A stretch of DNA of 64,000 bases from Phocaeicola salanitronis DSM 18170 (lineage in GTDB: Bacteria > Bacteroidota > Bacteroidia > Bacteroidales > Bacteroidaceae): NCBI RefSeq assembly GCF_000190575.1, contig NC_015164.1, forward strand, positions 2,542,001-2,606,000, written 5' to 3'. Made by a program: the position numbers and the translations under genes. This document shows, one piece after another, positions 26,509-35,919 of this stretch. The notes beneath the pieces are model-generated. The model made no database searches. It saw only the letters and a program-made list of their open reading frames with translations, and was not told the DNA's origin. Every line of letters begins with the position of its first letter. Position 1 is the first letter of the stretch.

Positions 26509-26568
26509 TTCATCGGCTTACGAATATATCATCATCACTTCATGAAGATATATCCGTAAACCGATGAA
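26509..26568. terminator. Long hairpin between rnc and the sulfatase fusion gene
   Basis: TTCATCGGcTTACGaATATATC (26509 onward) pairs with GATATATcCGTAAaCCGATGAA ending at 26568. Two convergent genes end at its sides. No long U-tract, so probably a bidirectional end or barrier hairpin. Confidence 0.5.
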
Positions 26569-26587
26569 AGCCATATCAACCCAACCT

Positions 26588-29500
26588 CTACAAAGGCTTA
26601 TATTCTACAAACGCCTCCATCGCCTCGTAACAGGCAAGCCCTAATTTATCGTAAAGCGAAGCGGTGCCACGGTTGCGGTCCTCGCTGCGTTGCCAGAAGA
26701 GGCGCTCGTCATTGCCCAGGAACGGGGCACTCTCCATCTGAGACTGGTGCTTCAGGATGGAATTCCGTTTCGCACGAAGCTCTTCGGGACTGAACGGCAC
26801 AGCCATCTCGATGTTCTCGATTTCCCATTCCGCCCACGCCCCGCGGTACATCCAGATGCGGCAATCCTTCAACCATGCGGCACCGGCATTCTTTTCCTCG
26901 TCAATAGCTGCCAGTACGGCATCGGTGCATACACGGTGCGTGCCATGAGGGTCGGCAAGGTCGCCGGCTACATAAATCTGGTGGGGCTGCACCTCCTGCA
27001 ACAGCTTCTGGACGATTTGCACATCCGTCTCGCTAATGGGGTTCTTCTCGATGCGTCCGGTCTCGTAGAAAGGAAGGTCGAGAAAATGCACATGGTCCAG
27101 CGGAATGCGGTTATACGTGCATGCCGTGCGTGCCTCTCCCCTACGTATCAGCCCCTTTATGGTCAGGATGTCACGCGTGTCGATGTCGCCTTCCTTCTTC
27201 TGAAGCAGGAACTGCTTGATGTCGGCATACATCTTGCGGATGGTCTCGTTCTGATTCTCATCAAAAAGCTGGTTGAAACCGTTGATGAAGTGCATGAAGC
27301 GTACCACCTCCTCATCGCCTACGGCAATATTGCCCGAAGTCTCGTATGCCACATGCACGTCGTGACCCTGCTGCACCAGACGGCGGATGGTGCCGCCCAT
27401 GGATATCACATCGTCATCGGGATGCGGAGAGAAGACGACCACACGCTTGGGGAACGGCTTGGCACGCTCCGGACGGTACGTGTCATCCGCATTGGGCTTG
27501 CCGCCGGGCCAGCCGGTGATGGTATGCTGAAGGTCGTTGAATATCTTGATGTTCACATTATAGGCAGAGCCGTAAAGCACCAGCAGCTCGCTCAAGCCGT
27601 TCTCGTTATAATCCTTGTTGGTCAGCTTCAGAATCGGTTTTCCGGTCAAAAGGCAAAGCCACACGATGGCACTCCGGATCAGCTTGTCCGTCCATTCGCA
27701 GCTGGTCACAAGCCACGGGCGCTGGATGCGCGTCAGGTGTGAAGCTGCGGGCAAGTCGATGCAGACGGTCGCATTCTGGTGCATCTGGAGGTAAGAAGCG
27801 GGAAGCGTATCCGAAATCTTATCCTCTACCGCCTGCTTGATAATATCGGTCTTGTCATCGCCCCAGGCAAGCAGATAAACACGGCGGGCTTCCATAATCG
27901 TATTGATGCCCATCGTAATGGAACAAGGAGGCAGGTTGTCCACGCCCAGGTTATGCGCCGCTTCCGAGCGGGAAGTACTGTCCACAAATATCAGGCGCGT
28001 AATGGAAGCCGCCGTAGAGCCGGGCTCGTTCATGGCGACATTCCCTTCCCTGCCGATGCCCATAAGGACGATGTCCAGTCCGCCGTAGGTCTTGATGCGC
28101 TGTTCATACAGCAGGCAATGGTCTATGACCGCATCCTGAGGAATCGTGCCGTCCGGAGTAAACACGTTCTGCCGGTCGATGTCCACCTGGTTCAGGAAAA
28201 GCTCATTCAGCTGGCCGATGCTGCTGCTCCCCTGCTCTGATAAAGGATAGTATTCATACAGATTAAATATCACCGCATTACGGAAGCTGACGCCTTCTTC
28301 CTTATGGCGGCGCACCAGTTCGGCGTAAAGCGGACGGAGCGAAGCCCCCGTGCCCAAAGCCAACGTACAGAACTTGCCGTCATGCTGGCGTTCCTGTATC
28401 TTGCGGATAACCTCATCGGCTATGCACTTCACGCCCTCGTCTACCGTCTCATAGATGTTGGTCGGGATTTTCTCAAAACGGGTCAGCACGGAGCGGTCAA
28501 TCGTATTCTCCGGCTTGTAATATCGGGTAGACACCTCGCCTCGGTCGGTACGCATATCGTAAAGCTGCTCGCGGTTCTTTCCGGTATCATACAAGACGTA
28601 TTTATAATAAGGTGTACGAACCATCCAGCCCAACGTGCCTGCGGTCTCCCCGAAGAAGGTTTCGGTCACCACGTACGGACGGTGCGCCTTTGCCGTATCT
28701 CCCTCCTCCGCTACCTCGCGGAAGCTGACCCCTTGGCGTCCCGAAGGCACCTCCACTTCTGCCCAGTCGCATACGCTCGGCATCAGGTCTTCTCCATTAT
28801 TGATAAACTGGGGCAATACCTTTCCCGCATTCTTCCCGCCGGGAAGGCAAACGATGAAAGGCACGTTCACCACCTCTTCATACAGGGCGGTTTTCTGGTT
28901 CCATTGGTGTGCGCCGCATCCGTCTCCGTGGTCGCTGGTAAAGATAACCACGGTATTCTCCCACAAGCCCTGCCTGTCCACCTCATCCAGAATCTTCCCG
29001 ATTTCCTTGTCCACCGCTTCAATCAGGCGGTAATACGCATTGCGGTACCGACGCCAGTCGTCCGGCGTGAAAGTCACGGTCGGATAAAGCCGATGGTTCT
29101 GCCTGCGCTCGAAAGCCAGGGCATCGGCATCATACGGATTGACCGCAAAATTGGCAGGCAAGCCGGGACAATCTTCAAGCGCCGGCTCTTCGAACGAAGC
29201 ATAGGGCGGATTCTGATGACGCGCATACTCGCAAATGTTATGCGGATTATCGAAAGAGGCGACCAGGAAGAAAGGCTGTTCGGGATTGCGGCGCAAGAAG
29301 GCAACACATGCCTCGGCAAGACCGAAATCATTATGCCCGTGCAGGTTCTCGAAACCGAAAGCCTCCTTCGCCGGCAAGGAATTGGTATGCGCGTGCCATT
29401 TCCCGGCGTATGCGCATTCGTATCCGCTTTCTTCCAATAACGTGCCCAATGTCCGTGTGCGGATAGAGTCGGGCATCGGCGTCCCGTTCTCGGTCAGACC

Positions 29501-29761
29501 CACCTGACCGGGCGTGTATCCCGTAAACATGGACGAACGTGAGGGGCCGCTCAAGGGCATGCTGCAATAAGCGTTCGAGAAACGCACGCCCCTCTGGGCA
29601 AGCCGGTCCATATTGGGGGTATGCACCTCTTCATTTCCGGCACAGCTCATTGCCGTAGCAGTCTGCTGGTCGGTCATAATATAAAGGATATTCGGGCGTT
29701 CTTGCGCCCCCAATACGGCAGGCGAGAACAAGGCACAATAAAAAATAGGCTTCATAGGCAA
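26588..29761 (-). CDS. Sulfatase fused to NagB-like and PIG-L deacetylase-like domains
   Basis: A 1057-residue open frame joining parts normally encoded by separate genes. Residues 1-20 are a signal peptide. Residues about 22-409 are an S1 sulfatase with the formylglycine-type motif SGPSR (Ser71-Arg75), metal ligand Asp31 and TSDHGDG, but lacking its usual last 40-60 residues. From residue 410 (VSTRYYKPEN) the protein becomes a glucosamine-6-phosphate deaminase-like domain in which the catalytic positions are replaced (Tyr502 in NLYEY for Asp; Asn574 in GREGNVAMNEPGS for His). From about 770 it is a PIG-L/LmbE domain with HPDDD at 780. The fusion would export the sugar-phosphate-type domains. 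It may be a strain-specific deletion fusion. Confidence 0.8.
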   Translation of the reverse strand: MPMKPIFYCALFSPAVLGAQERPNILYIMTDQQTATAMSCAGNEEVHTPNMDRLAQRGVRFSNAYCSMPLSGPSRSSMFTGYTPGQVGLTENGTPMPDSIRTRTLGTLLEESGYECAYAGKWHAHTNSLPAKEAFGFENLHGHNDFGLAEACVAFLRRNPEQPFFLVASFDNPHNICEYARHQNPPYASFEEPALEDCPGLPANFAVNPYDADALAFERRQNHRLYPTVTFTPDDWRRYRNAYYRLIEAVDKEIGKILDEVDRQGLWENTVVIFTSDHGDGCGAHQWNQKTALYEEVVNVPFIVCLPGGKNAGKVLPQFINNGEDLMPSVCDWAEVEVPSGRQGVSFREVAEEGDTAKAHRPYVVTETFFGETAGTLGWMVRTPYYKYVLYDTGKNREQLYDMRTDRGEVSTRYYKPENTIDRSVLTRFEKIPTNIYETVDEGVKCIADEVIRKIQERQHDGKFCTLALGTGASLRPLYAELVRRHKEEGVSFRNAVIFNLYEYYPLSEQGSSSIGQLNELFLNQVDIDRQNVFTPDGTIPQDAVIDHCLLYEQRIKTYGGLDIVLMGIGREGNVAMNEPGSTAASITRLIFVDSTSRSEAAHNLGVDNLPPCSITMGINTIMEARRVYLLAWGDDKTDIIKQAVEDKISDTLPASYLQMHQNATVCIDLPAASHLTRIQRPWLVTSCEWTDKLIRSAIVWLCLLTGKPILKLTNKDYNENGLSELLVLYGSAYNVNIKIFNDLQHTITGWPGGKPNADDTYRPERAKPFPKRVVVFSPHPDDDVISMGGTIRRLVQQGHDVHVAYETSGNIAVGDEEVVRFMHFINGFNQLFDENQNETIRKMYADIKQFLLQKKEGDIDTRDILTIKGLIRRGEARTACTYNRIPLDHVHFLDLPFYETGRIEKNPISETDVQIVQKLLQEVQPHQIYVAGDLADPHGTHRVCTDAVLAAIDEEKNAGAAWLKDCRIWMYRGAWAEWEIENIEMAVPFSPEELRAKRNSILKHQSQMESAPFLGNDERLFWQRSEDRNRGTASLYDKLGLACYEAMEAFVEYKPL

Positions 29762-29955
29762 TGTGTTTTTTCATTTTTCCGAAAGCAAAATTAAGCATTC
29801 TGCCCCGAAACCTGAATCACGCCTGATTCGTGTATGTGCAACCGCGTGCAAATGCTTTCAATTCCGGTTAAAAAACTATCAAATTTGTGCAATCCCTCCG
29901 GCATCCCCCACGGCAGGCATGAACGTCATGCCGGATTTGCTGAGTTATTTCTCTT

Positions 29956-30172
29956 GAAACGCAGATTGACACAGATTAACGCAGATAATTTTATTTTTTT
30001 TGAATATCCGCAAACATCCCATGTAGGGGCGTATCGCATACGCCCGAATGCGTCCACTTATCCATGCGGATGCCTTCAGGGCATATGCGATACGCCCCTA
30101 CAGTCAATTAGGTAAAATGCGGATATTCATTTTATTTTTTTATCCGCGTAAATCTGCGCTAATCTGCGTTTC
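29956..30172. repeat. Nested inverted repeat: 129-base unit inside CGCAGATT arms
   Basis: Outer arms GAAACGCAGATT... (29956-29987) and its complement (30141-30172) enclose a unit (30001-30129) ending in TGAATATCCGCA / TGCGGATATTCA with inner arms GTAGGGGCGTAT / ATACGCCCCTAC. The inner unit recurs at 49695-49825; the outer arms recur at 34201-34326. It lies directly downstream of jetC and fills most of a 453-base gene-free gap; 29762-29955 shows nothing else. Confidence 0.8.
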
Positions 30173-30214
30173 GTCACGCCCAAACGTCACGAGAGCCAGA
30201 ACCCGCTATGCGGA

Positions 30215-33200
30215 CTACCCCCTCTCAACAGCTTCCGCCTTCCATTGCTCTATCGGCATGCTGTAGAGCCACGAAGTCTTTTCCTCCTTCCGCTCTACGA
30301 AATACACATACGAGATATCATTCTCCACGATGTGGATATTATCGTTCGGAGTCACCACCAGAAGCTGGAGGTGAAGCTGCTTGCAGAGCGTGATGAGGTA
30401 GCGCGCCTTGTCTTCATCCTGCGCCTTGAAAGCCTCGTCAATCGCCACAAAGCGGAACGAATCGCTTTGCATGCCGCTCTTGGTCAAGCCGAACTGGTAG
30501 GCAATGGCAGAGCCTAATATGGTGTAGGTCAGTTGGGCTTTCTCCCCTCCCGACAGGTGTCCCATGTTCTCGTACGTGGTTTCCTTGCGCCCATCCTGCC
30601 GGTTGTATTCCTCTGCCTTATACGTAAACCAGAAACGCACGTCCATCACCCGGTTGCGCCACTCCTCATCCTCCAGCCGGCGCATGAACGGTTCTACATG
30701 GTCGTAGAAATGCATCCTCCTGCCATCGGGAAGCGAATTGATTTTCTGCACATCCGGCACCGCCTCATCCATCAGCCGCTTAAACTCGCGTGCCTCCTCG
30801 CTTATCTGGGGCAGGGCGGAAAGCTGGATATACGTGACGGGGCGCGTCCGGTAATCGATGCCCTTGAGCGAATCATTCAGCATGTCGATATTGCTCTTGA
30901 TGGCGTGCATCCAATTGATGAAGAACATCCGGAACTCACCCACCTTATCGGTCAAGGTCTTTTGCAGATACCCGTCGAACTGGCTTTCGTACTTGGGCAG
31001 GTTCTCTTTCTCCAGCCTCTCCAACATCTGCCGGTACGCATCTATCAGCTCGATGTGCGCGGCATCGGGCAGAGCATCAACATCCGCACGCCAATCCTTG
31101 AAGCGTGCCAGTATCTCCTCTTCGGGATGCTTGAACTCCGTGATTTTCATCTTGGCTTCATCCTCACAAGCACGCTTCTCGGCATCCAGCTTCTTGCGGT
31201 CGCGCTCGTTCTTTGCCTGAAACTTCCCCCGCTCCTGCTTCAGCTGGTCGTACGAAAGCTCGCACAAATACGCGTAGCTTTTCTCAAAATCGGTGAAGAG
31301 CAACGACTTAATCGAAGAAACCACCCGCTGGTTCTCCTCGATTTCCTTCTGAAGCTGTTCGATACGGTATTCGGCATGAATCACCTTGCGGGTAGATTCC
31401 GGTATGTCTGTATTCCCCAAGCGATGCTGCTCCTCGCGTACCTTGTCCAGCTGAACCTGAAGTGTATGAAGGCGGTCGTTCCCTTTCTCCAACGCCTCTT
31501 TCTCGTCCTGCTTTTCCTGAAGCTGTGCGGCGTACGCCTGCCAGTTCACTTTCTCGAAATCAGCGAACACATCCGCCAGCTTCCGGTGCAGTCCGGCTTG
31601 TGCCTCACACTCCTTAGCCGCCTGCCCAATCCGTTCCGCCTCTTGCGAAAGCGCCTCGTCCCGCTCCTGAAGCTGGACCAACTCCTGCTGGAGAAGCTTG
31701 ATTTTCTCCTTGTTCTCCCATCCCAACACGAAGTTCTCCCGACGCAAGATATGCGGGCGGTCATCCTTCTCATGCCTTTCGCCGGGGAACTTGACCAGTC
31801 CTTCACGGGTAACGGCTTTCTCCTTATACCGCTCGAACGCTTTCAAATCCTCGGCACAGACATAATTGTATTTCTCGAAAATCATGTCACGCACCCATTC
31901 CTCGTACTCGCTGTCCGAGCGGATTTCTATCTTGTCAATCAATTGCTGTTCCTCCCCGCCGTTTCCATACGCCTGCAAATCCGACAAGGAGTTATAAGGC
32001 ACATACCGGTAAAACAAGATGCGCCCTTTCAGGTTTGTGGCATTCACATACTCGTTCACCTGATGATAGTATTTATCAGGCACAATCAGGTGAAGGGCAA
32101 AATGATGCAGAATCTTTTCCAACGCCGCTTCCCATGCTTCCTCGCCCTCTGCCACCCGGCACAGTTCTCCGACAAAAGGAATTTCCTCCTTCGATGCCCC
32201 GGTGTGCTTCAGGATAGCCTCGCGGATTTCGGTCTCGCGCAAGGGAATGTTATTCTTATTCTGGCGGAGCACCTCTACAGTACGCATCAGTTCCTCTATC
32301 TGCAGGGCAAGCTCTTTCCGTTCCTGCTCGGCATGAATCTGTTTCCGGATGTATGTCTCTTTCTCTTCCGCCAATGCCTCCGCCTTAGCACGTGCTTCCG
32401 TACGCCGAGCCTGAAACGTCTCTTCATCCGCCGGCAACGAAGGGAAGTTTATCTTTCCGGCAAGCCCGTTGTATTCCTCCATCCGCTTCACCCGCTCGTC
32501 ACGTTCCTTGGCAAGAAGCTCGATGTCGTTTTCCAGCTCCTTCAACTTACGCCCTACCTCGTCCTTCTCGATGGCAAGCGCCAAAGTGCGTTCCTCCTGC
32601 TTCAGCTTTTCCTCTTTCCGACGGAACTTAGCGGTTTCCGCCTCCAGGCGTTCTTTCTCCTTCAAGGCTTGGTCCAACTTCTCCTCCGCCATGCGGATGA
32701 TTTGCCTGGCGAACCAATATACGGCAGTATCCTTATCGGTAGACAACTGGCGAAGCCGCTCATCGGCTTGCCGGATTTTCTCTGCCAGCTCCGCTATCGG
32801 ATGCAAACGTTCAATCTGCATGCGTGCCTTCTCGATGTTCACCTTCGCTTCTATCAGGGTCGTGAAACTATCCTTCAACTGAAGGTATTGGCTCTCGGCA
32901 TCGTGCTCCTCCAGCATATTGGTACGGATAAATTCATCCAGGTCGTCCAAGACCTTCACCCCTACGATCTGGTTGAAAAGGCTCAATGCCTTTACCGAAC
33001 GCATGCCGAAAAGCTGGGTGATGCGTTCGGCATAGCCGGTCGGTCCCTCAAAGAATTCCACCAACGCGCGCGTACCTTTATAAGATGCCTCTAACCGGCG
33101 TCTCCAGATTCCCTTCCCGTCAAAAGGCTGGAAGTCCTTCTGTATCTCCAGCGGCACATGCGCCAACCCGAATGTACGGCGCAATTCTCCCCCCGAGAAC

Positions 33201-33619
33201 CAGCGTACCTGAAAGACCGTCACTACCCGCTCGCCGGCACTCGCAAACGATGCCAGCAAAATGGAATAGGCGCTTTTGTCGCGCAAGGCTTGTGTGGTCA
33301 CTCCCCGTTCACCTTCCTTCTGGATGTTTCCGTAATGCCCCAACACATAGGTCTCTTCCGTCCGGTTTCCTTTCTTTTCCACCCCGGAAGACTGGTTATA
33401 GAAACGGTCTTTCTTTGCCGGAACCAGCAAGGTGAGCAACGCATCAATGATGGTGCTCTTTCCCGAAGCGTTCGCTCCGGTAAGCAAGGCATTATTCCCT
33501 TGCGGAGCCAGACGGAAGATACGCTCGTGAAACGTTCCCCAATTATAGATTTCCATGTATTGCAAGCGGAACCCCGCCGTATCGGAAGATGTACTAAACA
33601 GATTCAACATAGCTTTCAA
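30215..33619 (-). CDS. jetC: SMC-like ATPase JetC/MksB of a Wadjet-type system
   Basis: A 1134-residue MukB/SMC-family ATPase. The N-terminal head has Walker A GANASGKSTIIDALLTLL (48-56 region); long coiled coils with a central hinge follow (about 290-880); the C-terminal head has the ABC signature LSGGEKAQLTYTI and Walker B FVAIDEAF. With the two upstream genes it forms the JetA-JetB-JetC set (MksF-MksE-MksB), a condensin-like complex that extrudes plasmid DNA loops in Wadjet defence. The ATG at 33619 overlaps the jetB 3' end by 26 bases; an ATG at 33610 is also possible. No jetD follows. Confidence 0.85.
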   Translation of the reverse strand: MKAMLNLFSTSSDTAGFRLQYMEIYNWGTFHERIFRLAPQGNNALLTGANASGKSTIIDALLTLLVPAKKDRFYNQSSGVEKKGNRTEETYVLGHYGNIQKEGERGVTTQALRDKSAYSILLASFASAGERVVTVFQVRWFSGGELRRTFGLAHVPLEIQKDFQPFDGKGIWRRRLEASYKGTRALVEFFEGPTGYAERITQLFGMRSVKALSLFNQIVGVKVLDDLDEFIRTNMLEEHDAESQYLQLKDSFTTLIEAKVNIEKARMQIERLHPIAELAEKIRQADERLRQLSTDKDTAVYWFARQIIRMAEEKLDQALKEKERLEAETAKFRRKEEKLKQEERTLALAIEKDEVGRKLKELENDIELLAKERDERVKRMEEYNGLAGKINFPSLPADEETFQARRTEARAKAEALAEEKETYIRKQIHAEQERKELALQIEELMRTVEVLRQNKNNIPLRETEIREAILKHTGASKEEIPFVGELCRVAEGEEAWEAALEKILHHFALHLIVPDKYYHQVNEYVNATNLKGRILFYRYVPYNSLSDLQAYGNGGEEQQLIDKIEIRSDSEYEEWVRDMIFEKYNYVCAEDLKAFERYKEKAVTREGLVKFPGERHEKDDRPHILRRENFVLGWENKEKIKLLQQELVQLQERDEALSQEAERIGQAAKECEAQAGLHRKLADVFADFEKVNWQAYAAQLQEKQDEKEALEKGNDRLHTLQVQLDKVREEQHRLGNTDIPESTRKVIHAEYRIEQLQKEIEENQRVVSSIKSLLFTDFEKSYAYLCELSYDQLKQERGKFQAKNERDRKKLDAEKRACEDEAKMKITEFKHPEEEILARFKDWRADVDALPDAAHIELIDAYRQMLERLEKENLPKYESQFDGYLQKTLTDKVGEFRMFFINWMHAIKSNIDMLNDSLKGIDYRTRPVTYIQLSALPQISEEAREFKRLMDEAVPDVQKINSLPDGRRMHFYDHVEPFMRRLEDEEWRNRVMDVRFWFTYKAEEYNRQDGRKETTYENMGHLSGGEKAQLTYTILGSAIAYQFGLTKSGMQSDSFRFVAIDEAFKAQDEDKARYLITLCKQLHLQLLVVTPNDNIHIVENDISYVYFVERKEEKTSWLYSMPIEQWKAEAVERG

Positions 33620-34169
33620 GTTTCTTTTTAAATTCTACCAACTGGTCGAGCGTGACCTTCTCTTTGATGATGCGGTGTATCTGGTAACAGACCGCATTGT
33701 CCTGCCGCTTCTCTATCAAAAAGCCCAATTGCACCATCCGGGCAATGTAGGTGTCCAGCTCGTTCAATAGCTTTACCCGGTTGAAACGTTCGGGCAAGAA
33801 CAATTCGATGCGTTCCTTCAAGGCTTTATCCGTAACGTAACACTCCGCCGCATACAGTTCATCCAAATTGCTGTCGAATTCCTCCAGCATTTCCCGAAGA
33901 ACAATCGCCAGCACCGAACACTCAAACCCCAACGGCTTGCGCGGAATAAGCCCCAAGGTATTCCCGCCCTCATCGGTCATCTGCTTCAGGTAAGCAAAGC
34001 CTTCGTCGCGCTTTACAATCAATTCCAGTCCGATTTGGGCAACATACTTCTGTATTTCAGACTGGTAATGCAAAAGGTCGTTCCAGCAACGGTCGGATGC
34101 ATTGACCGCTCCTTTCAACAGGCAAACCACCGCCCTCGCATAAGGAGTTATATAAGATTCTAAGTTCAT
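33594..34169 (-). CDS. jetB: Wadjet/MksE-like subunit JetB (DUF4194)
   Basis: A 191-residue protein with the DUF4194 pattern: helical N-terminus with RAVVCLLKGAV and the winged-helix segment LGFECSVLAIVLREMLEEFDS, then FLPERFNRVKLLNELDTYIARMVQLGFL. JetB corresponds to MksE/MukE, a kleisin-associated subunit of the SMC complex. Its 3' end overlaps the jetC start, indicating translational coupling. It is separated from jetA by 164 bases occupied by an inverted repeat, unusual for an operon that is normally tightly packed. Confidence 0.8.
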   Translation of the reverse strand: MNLESYITPYARAVVCLLKGAVNASDRCWNDLLHYQSEIQKYVAQIGLELIVKRDEGFAYLKQMTDEGGNTLGLIPRKPLGFECSVLAIVLREMLEEFDSNLDELYAAECYVTDKALKERIELFLPERFNRVKLLNELDTYIARMVQLGFLIEKRQDNAVCYQIHRIIKEKVTLDQLVEFKKKLESYVESV

Positions 34170-34200
34170 TTGTTCTTGAATTTTTGAGTTCTTGAGTTTA

Positions 34201-34326
34201 TTTGTTTGAAACGCAGATTAACACAGATTTTCGCAAATTCTTATTTTGATTGAACGCAGGAAAATCCTTGTCTATTGCCAATTAAAACAATCTGCGTCAA
34301 TCTGCGTTAATCTGTGTTTCAAACAA
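34201..34326. repeat. Inverted repeat of the CGCAGATT family inside the jet operon
   Basis: TTTGAAACGCAGATTAACAC.. (from 34205) pairs with its complement ending at 34323; the flanks TTTGTTTGAAAC / GTTTCAAACAA extend the stem. The element separates jetA from jetB and resembles the outer arms at 29956-30172. Confidence 0.75.
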
Positions 34327-34333
34327 GCATACG

Positions 34334-35800
34334 CTAAAAAAGCAAGATTTCGGGAATGACAATGGCTTTGTGCTGCTCTTCATCGAACACCACCGTCTGT
34401 GTCCGTTCGGCACTCACGGTATGATGAAAATCGCGCACTACGCCGATATAGCCGAACAACTCGGACAAGCCTTGGCTCAATCCCCCGTTTTCTTCTATCA
34501 CCGCTCCCAGCGAAACTTGCTTCTTCTTCCGCAATGCCTGCTGGACGCGTTGCTTCAGGATGCGCCGGTCTACCCGGTTCTGCACGAACAAGTTCCCAGC
34601 CGAACGGGCTTCGCTTATATCCGAGTTTGCCATCTCCAAAGCCTGGCTATAAGTCACTTCCATAGATTGTTCCAACGTAAGTTTGCGTTCCATCGGCATA
34701 GCAATCTCCGGCAAGGTCTCGACTTCCAACGTTATATCCGGCGTGATGCCCTTCTGCGCCAGCTGGAGCAAGGAAGCCTGAATGTCCCCTATCACTTGCT
34801 GTGCCAGTACCGCAGGCATGGCTCCGTTCTCGCAGATAATCCGGCTCAGCTTCTCCGCCATCTTGTCGTTCGCCTGATATACTTTCTTTCCCGCGGCATA
34901 CAGATATTGTTTCATGTTTTTCAGGAACGTATCGTTCACCTCCAAGCGCTTCTCGTCCAGCGTATCATACAGATGCTCCACCAATTCATCCCATGTATGC
35001 TGCAGGGAAGGAGTCAGCAAGAAGTCCCAAAAGGCATAAAAGCTCTTGCCTTGCGAGCTTTGTTGCAGATTTCCCAAGGCATCAAACGTAAAGCCTAAGA
35101 TATCGCCCTTGGAATATTCGCCTTCCGCATGTTTGCGGTAAATGTCTTTGGTAATGCGCTTGAAGTTCTCCTCCACTTCCTTAAAATCGGAAAGCAGTTC
35201 CTTTGCCGACTGGCTTATCTGCTTGAAGCGTGGCACTATCTGGTATTCTTCGAAAATCTCGGCATCGCCTCCCTCCTGAATCGCTTGGATTTGGCATTCT
35301 ATCTCACGTTTCTTCTCTTCCAGCATCCGGATGCGTTCTTCCTTGTCCTCGTTGGTAAACTCTACCAGTTCTTTCAATTGCCCGAACAAGTTCATAAACT
35401 TCGATTCCGTACCAACAAACTCTTCGCGTTTCAGGCTCAAAAGCCAATCTATGGTCTTGCTTGCATAAAGCGAAAGTTCGTAAAAAACCTCACCCGTTTC
35501 CTCCTGATAATTGCGCAAGAAACCCTTATCGGTCCACCGCTGGATATACTTGCTTGCCTTTTCCTCGAACGTATCGAAAGCCGTAATCCCGCTTTCCTCA
35601 TCCTGCTCCAAATGCACGGCATTCAGATAATCGGCAAGCTGCATCCGCAAAGACTCGAAAGGTACGGCGGTCTGCCGGTGATAGAACGTCTTAAAAAGGA
35701 ACAAGATAATCAGCTGACGATTGCGCAAGCGAAGCAATTCCACGCAAGGCGAAGTATGCAAGATTTCAGATAAAACTTCAGTTTGTGACGCCATTCTCAT
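34334..35800 (-). CDS. jetA: Wadjet/MksF-like kleisin subunit JetA (DUF3375)
   Basis: About 489 residues with the DUF3375 features: an N-terminal helical region starting near LLRLRNRQLIILFLFKTFY, a central coiled coil (about 160-230) and a C-terminal winged-helix region ending TVVFDEEQHKAIVIPEILLF. JetA corresponds to MksF/MukF, the kleisin that bridges the JetC heads. ATG codons at 35800 and 35794 are both plausible; the longest frame would use TTG at 35806. A -7 box (TATTTTTG, 35815-35822) sits close to either start. First gene of the jet operon. Confidence 0.8.
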   Translation of the reverse strand: MRMASQTEVLSEILHTSPCVELLRLRNRQLIILFLFKTFYHRQTAVPFESLRMQLADYLNAVHLEQDEESGITAFDTFEEKASKYIQRWTDKGFLRNYQEETGEVFYELSLYASKTIDWLLSLKREEFVGTESKFMNLFGQLKELVEFTNEDKEERIRMLEEKKREIECQIQAIQEGGDAEIFEEYQIVPRFKQISQSAKELLSDFKEVEENFKRITKDIYRKHAEGEYSKGDILGFTFDALGNLQQSSQGKSFYAFWDFLLTPSLQHTWDELVEHLYDTLDEKRLEVNDTFLKNMKQYLYAAGKKVYQANDKMAEKLSRIICENGAMPAVLAQQVIGDIQASLLQLAQKGITPDITLEVETLPEIAMPMERKLTLEQSMEVTYSQALEMANSDISEARSAGNLFVQNRVDRRILKQRVQQALRKKKQVSLGAVIEENGGLSQGLSELFGYIGVVRDFHHTVSAERTQTVVFDEEQHKAIVIPEILLF

Positions 35801-35919
35801 TTTCAATTAACGTGCAAAAATACAAACTTCTTGCGGAAATAAAAAATGAATTATCCAAAGGCATTTATTTTTCTACACGTCCGACATCCGTCCGGAAGCC
35901 TGTTTCATTTATCGCCGCA

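Noticed and set aside
30533..33094. An 853-codon frame antisense to jetC
   Set aside because: Lys/Glu-rich coiled coils produce long Leu/Phe-rich antisense frames; no motifs, and jetC is secure.
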